Positions 59,990 to 64,000 of a stretch of DNA of 64,000 nt are shown piece by piece. The notes beneath the pieces are model-generated. The model did no database searches. It was not told the DNA's origin and was given only the letters and a program-made list of their open reading frames with translations. Origin of the DNA: Flaccisagitta enflata (Eukaryota > Chaetognatha > Sagittoidea > Aphragmophora); the NCBI GenBank assembly GCA_965153355.1, contig OZ231127.1, positions 83,142,001 through 83,206,000 of the forward strand, given 5' to 3'. Positions within the stretch are counted from its first letter, which is position 1; the number at the start of each line of letters is the position of its first letter. The position numbers and the translations under genes were made by a program.

Positions 59990-60624
59990 GTTGGGATTAA
60001 AAATATTAAACGAGATTAAGAAAAAGATTATATTATCTTTTTTCTTTTAATCATAAGGTGCGTTTATCTTACTACGTACTACGTACTTTGTTTTTTGTTT
60101 CGGTTAATTTCTCATGGTTAGATAATGTTGAATTCATTTCCAACAGTGGGCGGATTGAGCGAGCGTTCCTGTGCACGGGAGCGAGGGAGCGGAGCGTATG
60201 CAGGGCGATTGAGCGAACTGAAAGATACACGAGGAGATAAACGTGAGCGAGCGACTGAATGGAATGGCCCTTTTTCATAAGACACGGTGGCTTTTTGTTT
60301 GTAGAAAAACAAGCTCAAAATGATTGATTACGATGATGACCTTTTTTGCCGCAAGAGGGCTGAAGGCAACCCCAAATTCACTTTGGCACGATAAACGTAA
60401 TCGATTTATGATGGATGAAAGAAAAGAAAACAAAAGGAGAACAAGAAAAATGATTTTGTTTGCAAGAAAAGAAAAATGGTTTTGTTTTTATATCGGCCTC
60501 TCTTACCTTCAATTTCTTTTTTCCCTTTTCCTTCTAAGTTTTCTTCCAACGGAATGCTTATTTTTTCTCGATTTCTATGGGTTTTTTTTTTTCTTTCGTT
60601 TCTTTTCGCATCTGATGGAGGAAT

Positions 60625-60668
<44 letters not shown>

Positions 60669-61550
60669 AGGGGGAAAACAAAATAACTCATGTTATCTTT
60701 TCTCAAAGAAAAAAAAACCAACCACAATGCCGTGCTCGTTTGTCTGTGGTTCATGTTGTGACTGTCACTTTAAATAAGGTTTACACCATGTAAAGAAATG
60801 TTTCCTGTGACCCTCTCACGTCGTGCCTCGTTTTGGGTGAAAGCATTGAGGGGTGACTCCCTCCTTTTACTTCTTTTGCTTTCGTGATCAATCAATCAAT
60901 CATTCAATCAATCGCGCGATCACCTCAATGTTGTCAATTAATTGTGTTTTCTAATTGGAAAAATCGTTGCACCTGTCGCTGTCTTGGTATAAAAGAGGCA
61001 CCAAAACAAAAACAAACAAGGAAACAAAAACAAACAAAAACAATAGAAACCTTACACTTCCATATACTGTAGAATAAGAGACGTCCCGAAAATGAACATG
61101 GGTATCTAGGGTAGTCTGCTTGAACAACTATTAGATACATTCAACCATTTTTTCTTCTTTTTTTTTTCGTATTTGATGGAAAATAGATAAAGGTTTCACA
61201 GCTTAGGCTGATGACCTAGTTAGAATAAGATACATGTAGTTTCACATTATAGTTTTTCCTCCTCACTTATCATGTATGTAAAGCATCTCAGTAACTGCAG
61301 GATGCGGCACTTTACTCCAAAACATATATAGTACCTAGTTTTCTCATTTTGCGCACATCATATATGATGATGATGATAATGATGACGTAAACCTCTGGGG
61401 CTCAGAGTAGCTTTCTCAAAGTCAATACTCATAGAAAAGGAAAGGAAAAAATATGTTCAGGGTTTGTGTTTCAATTGTAAGGAAAAAATATGTACAGAGT
61501 TTGTGTTTCAATTGATTGAAGTAAGAATGGTTAAAGCCAGGGAGGAGGGG
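59990..61550. other. Non-coding interval
   Basis: Includes GAGCGAGCG words at 60150-60250, a (GA)n run at 60631-60664, ATCAATCA repeats at 60886-60912 and (ATG)n near 61360-61385. A promoter-like TATAAAAG at 60988 has no identified gene. Nothing coding recognised. Confidence 0.45.
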
Positions 61551-61554
61551 ATAT

Positions 61555-62060
61555 AAACTAGTCATCCAAGGATCGCACACGGTCAGTGATACTTGATGCC
61601 CTCCTTGGAGTGATTTAGTAGCTGTTGTAGTGGAGTGAAAGCAGGGCTGCGGCCTCAAAGGGCTGCTGTCTTGTGGGAAAGAGGGGTAGATTTCCAGACG
61701 TCCTGAGAGGGCACATGTGAGAGCTTATTAGACTGCTTGGAGGGCAAATATAAGGCATCCAGGGGCTGATTTGACAGTTCATAAGAGAGCCAATATAAAG
61801 TCAGGGATAAGCGCAGATTCAAGGCTCAAGAGGGCAATTCATAGGCCAGGTTGAGGCCTGAGAGATCCGATTTTAGGCTTGAGACGACAAATTTAAGCCC
61901 TTCCAGAGCAAATTTGAGGCAGGAGAGGGCTAAACACAAGCCCGAGAGGACTGATTCTGGATCTGAGAGAGCTTATTTTAGGCCTGAAAGGACCGATTCA
62001 AGGTCTGCACGTCTGAAAGGGCTAGATTAGGGTTCTGGGGGCCTTTGGGGGACGTAAGTA
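61555..62060 (+). mobile_element. R1 element, 5' part with minisatellite
   Basis: Head AAACTAGTCATCCAAGGATC (61555), GGTCAGTGATACTTGATGCC, left inverted repeat GGGCTGCGGCCTCAAAGGGC at about 61645, TTTCCAGACGTCCTGAGAGG, then about 15 degenerate minisatellite units. The right inverted repeat is not recognisable. Confidence 0.68.
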
Positions 62061-62407
62061 TGGGCAGACATGAGGTTTCCATCAAAATAAGCGATGGCAG
62101 AAAAATTTGTCAAGTACGCTAAATTTCTAGTGGATAGATTTCTGTGTCCCAGTAAACAAATGGTATAATTCTTCTGTGTTTTTTGCCTCCCTGGTAACCA
62201 TGAAAGTGACGCCATAGCAAATTTATTTTGTTCTTTTTCTTTTCTCCGGTTCACACACACGAAAGCATTAAATTGCAATTCCGGCAATTTCTTCTTTATG
62301 TTCACAATTACACGCTTGCTTTCACCTCTCGGAAATATTTACGAACCATGGATCAGAAACCCTAGAAATACTTTTCCCTTTTTTTCCTTTTTTTTCGTCG
62401 GTCTATT
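62061..62407. other. Non-coding interval
   Basis: Unique sequence, nothing recognised. Confidence 0.35.
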
Positions 62408-62651
62408 TTTTAGTCGCGTGCTACGCGACTCTACACCCCGCTTTGTCGGTCCGTCCGTCGGTCCGTCCGTCCGTCGGTCCGTCCGTCGGTCCGTCCGTCG
62501 GTCCGTCCGTCGGTCCGTCCGTCGGTCCGTCACACTTTACTTTTGCGGTCTATGGCCTTACTGCTCCTGCCCAAGTGATCAAGTGACCTCAAATACAGCC
62601 CCTGCCCACCCGCTTGCGACTGGGGTAGCCATGTATCCGGCCTTGTTTCCC
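62408..62651 (+). mobile_element. R2 element, full copy with expanded GTCCGTCG
   Basis: Hairpin AGTCGCGT-GCT-ACGCGACT (62412-62430), CTACACCCCGCTTTGTC, about ten GTCCGTCG/GTCC units (62447-62530), TCACACTTTACTTTTGCGG, GCTCCTGCCCAAGTGATCAA, CCCTGCCCACCCGC and TGTATCCGGCCTTGTT. Nearly identical in plan to 37498-37712. Confidence 0.82.
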
Positions 62652-63200
62652 ATCGCGACGCAGAACAGATGATGACAGATGAGGTGACAGATGACAGTTA
62701 ACAGATGACAGATGAGGACGCAGATGATGGCAACGAATTGGTTTTCATGGCTCTTTTAGTACACAAATATTTTGAACCAAATGGTTCTTTTGAATTGTTT
62801 TATCTTAAGAGTGTTTTGAAATCTTGATGTTTGTCACGCAAACTACACGAAAAATACTTAGGCTATCAACTACATGATGATATTTCACACATAGAATACG
62901 AGATTTTGAAATTTGAAAGTCATTGCACAGATGGTGAGTTAGATGACAAGAACGAAATTCAACATGGGAATACTCATATGAGTATTCCCATGTTGAATTT
63001 CTTTCCACACATAGAATACATAAGAACCATTTATAGGACATGACTGGATCGAAACCTAAGTCAAGCATTATTAGAAAATTAGATGCGCTCATGAGTCATC
63101 ATGCACATAAAACATAAAACAAAAAATTCATAACACTTACAATTGTATGCAAATCAAGTTCATTTGTAGATATGTTTCGAAGTCGCTGACCGCAGAGAGA
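62652..63200. other. Non-coding interval with GATGACA repeats and a palindrome
   Basis: ACAGATGA words repeat at 62667-62725. The 48-bp palindrome at 62954-63001 is listed separately. Flanking CACACATAGAATAC occurs on both sides of it (about 62887 and 63007). Confidence 0.55.
62954..63001. repeat. Perfect 48-bp palindrome
   Basis: The left half GAAATTCAACATGGGAATAC plus TCAT is exactly complementary to the right half, with no loop. Flanking bases (C and T) no longer pair. Confidence 0.97.
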
Positions 63201-63556
63201 AAAAACAAGGCCAATACCTGTAGATCGCCTGAGAGACTTACGCAATTACGCAATTACGCAATTGCATAATGGTCTTTAGTTACCTTTTGCATAATGGTCT
63301 TTAGTTACCTTTTAATGACTTGAAATGATTAAGAAGCATTTAGATTGACTAAAATGACAAAAATGACATAGAATGACTTAGAATGCAATAGAATGACATA
63401 GAATAACCTAGAATGATTTAGAATGACTTAAAATGACTTAAAATGATTTTTTTTTTTAAATGATAAAAAAAAGTAAAAGTGTGACGGACCGACAGATAGA
63501 CAAACAGACGGACGGACAAAGCGGGGTGTTGAGTCGCGTAGCACGCGTCTAAAAGG
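63201..63556 (-). mobile_element. R2 element, reverse, with 10-bp repeat subtype
   Basis: Reads from ACAAGGCCAATACCTGTAGA through repeated TTACGCAATTACGCAATT and ATAATGGTCTTTAGTTACCT, an AAAATGACTT array, AAGTGTGACGGACCGAC, GGACAAAGCGGGGTG and the terminal hairpin AGTCGCGT-AGC-ACGCGTCT (63532-63550) then AAAA. It matches 20060-22312 once the hAT insertion there is discounted. Confidence 0.8.
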
Positions 63557-63704
63557 AATATCAATGAAAAAAACTTCCGAAAGGCGTCGAGAAAAATGAA
63601 GTCAGAGACTGTCTTTATTTATCTCCCTCGATCCCTCTTCTCTTAACCCCTTCCATTGACCTCTGTCCAATTCCCACGCTAAAACGAAATTCTTTTATCT
63701 ATTT

Positions 63705-63716
63705 ATCTTTTTCTTT

Positions 63717-63790
<74 letters not shown>

Positions 63791-63835
63791 TTTCTTTCTT
63801 ACTTTCTTTCTTTTTTTCTTTTTCTATTTCTTTTT
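63705..63835. repeat. (TTTC)n microsatellite
   Basis: About 25 TTTC units, then irregular pyrimidine-rich DNA to the end of the window. Confidence 0.97.
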
Positions 63836-64000
63836 ATCTTCCTTTCCTTTTTTTGTGTATCTTTTTTCTCTTCATTCATTTTTTCACTTTTTTACTTCTT
63901 CCTCTTTTTTTTCCTTTTCTCCGTTTTAATACACTTTCCACTACCCTTTCCCTTTCATTTCTATCTACTTCTAACCCTTATTTTCTTCCTCTCCTCTTCT

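Noticed and set aside
60988-60996. Promoter TATAAAAG
   Set aside because: No transcription unit or coding sequence follows; such words are expected by chance in AT-rich DNA.

Overview
This is a repeat-dense stretch of animal (metazoan) nuclear genome. Evidence is eukaryotic splice-type signals, a Kazal serine-protease-inhibitor exon, BEL/Pao and Ty3/gypsy LTR retrotransposon pieces, a CR1/Jockey-like LINE, a tRNA-derived SINE, a hAT element, many short inverted-repeat (MITE-like) elements and very long (CT)n, (GA)n, (GTCT)n and (TTG)n microsatellites. The style suits a marine invertebrate, but nothing here fixes the phylum. I see no prokaryotic genes, no operons, no rRNA, no CRISPR and no free-standing tRNA gene.

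Layout. 1-1.9 kb: minus-strand Ty3/gypsy pol fragment holding a SINE. 2.1-4.9 kb: a TA-flanked MITE, (GT)n, a 156-bp tandem repeat and (TTG)n tracts. 6.2-13.8 kb: further copies of the same gypsy fragment on both strands, ending in a large inverted repeat whose centre is an inverted minisatellite near 12.1 kb. 13.8-17.7 kb: nested copies of a repeat family I call R1 (GC-rich hairpin-bearing terminal inverted repeats around a minisatellite). 18-19 kb: a 145-bp satellite rich in GTTCATGAAC. 19.1-23.6 kb: a possible exon, then an R2 element (terminal AGTCGCGT/ACGCGACT hairpin plus GTCC repeats) split by a hAT element, and a MITE whose empty site is present nearby. 25-30.4 kb: microsatellites and a 1,806-bp tandem duplication. 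31.4-34.8 kb: an AT-rich array built on the palindrome GTTAATTAAC, bounded by imperfect inverted repeats. 35.0-35.4 kb: the only convincing host gene piece, a two-domain Kazal exon. 35.9-43.2 kb: MITEs and more R1 and R2 copies.

43.5-56.75 kb is one BEL/Pao LTR element with a gag-like frame and a degraded protease but no reverse transcriptase. Its 3' LTR is split by a minus-strand LINE (ORF1, endonuclease, reverse transcriptase), and the LINE is itself split by an R1 element, giving three levels of nesting. 57-64 kb: microsatellites, a 21-bp minisatellite, a possible mini-exon, R1 and R2 copies and a perfect 48-bp palindrome.

The genes do not form a pathway. The window records successive transposition, inverted duplication and satellite expansion. 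The best candidates for undescribed biology are the R1 and R2 families, the GTTAATTAAC array, the unusual spacer between RNase H and the integrase-linker region in the gypsy element, and a splice-bounded mini-exon inside the BEL LTR.
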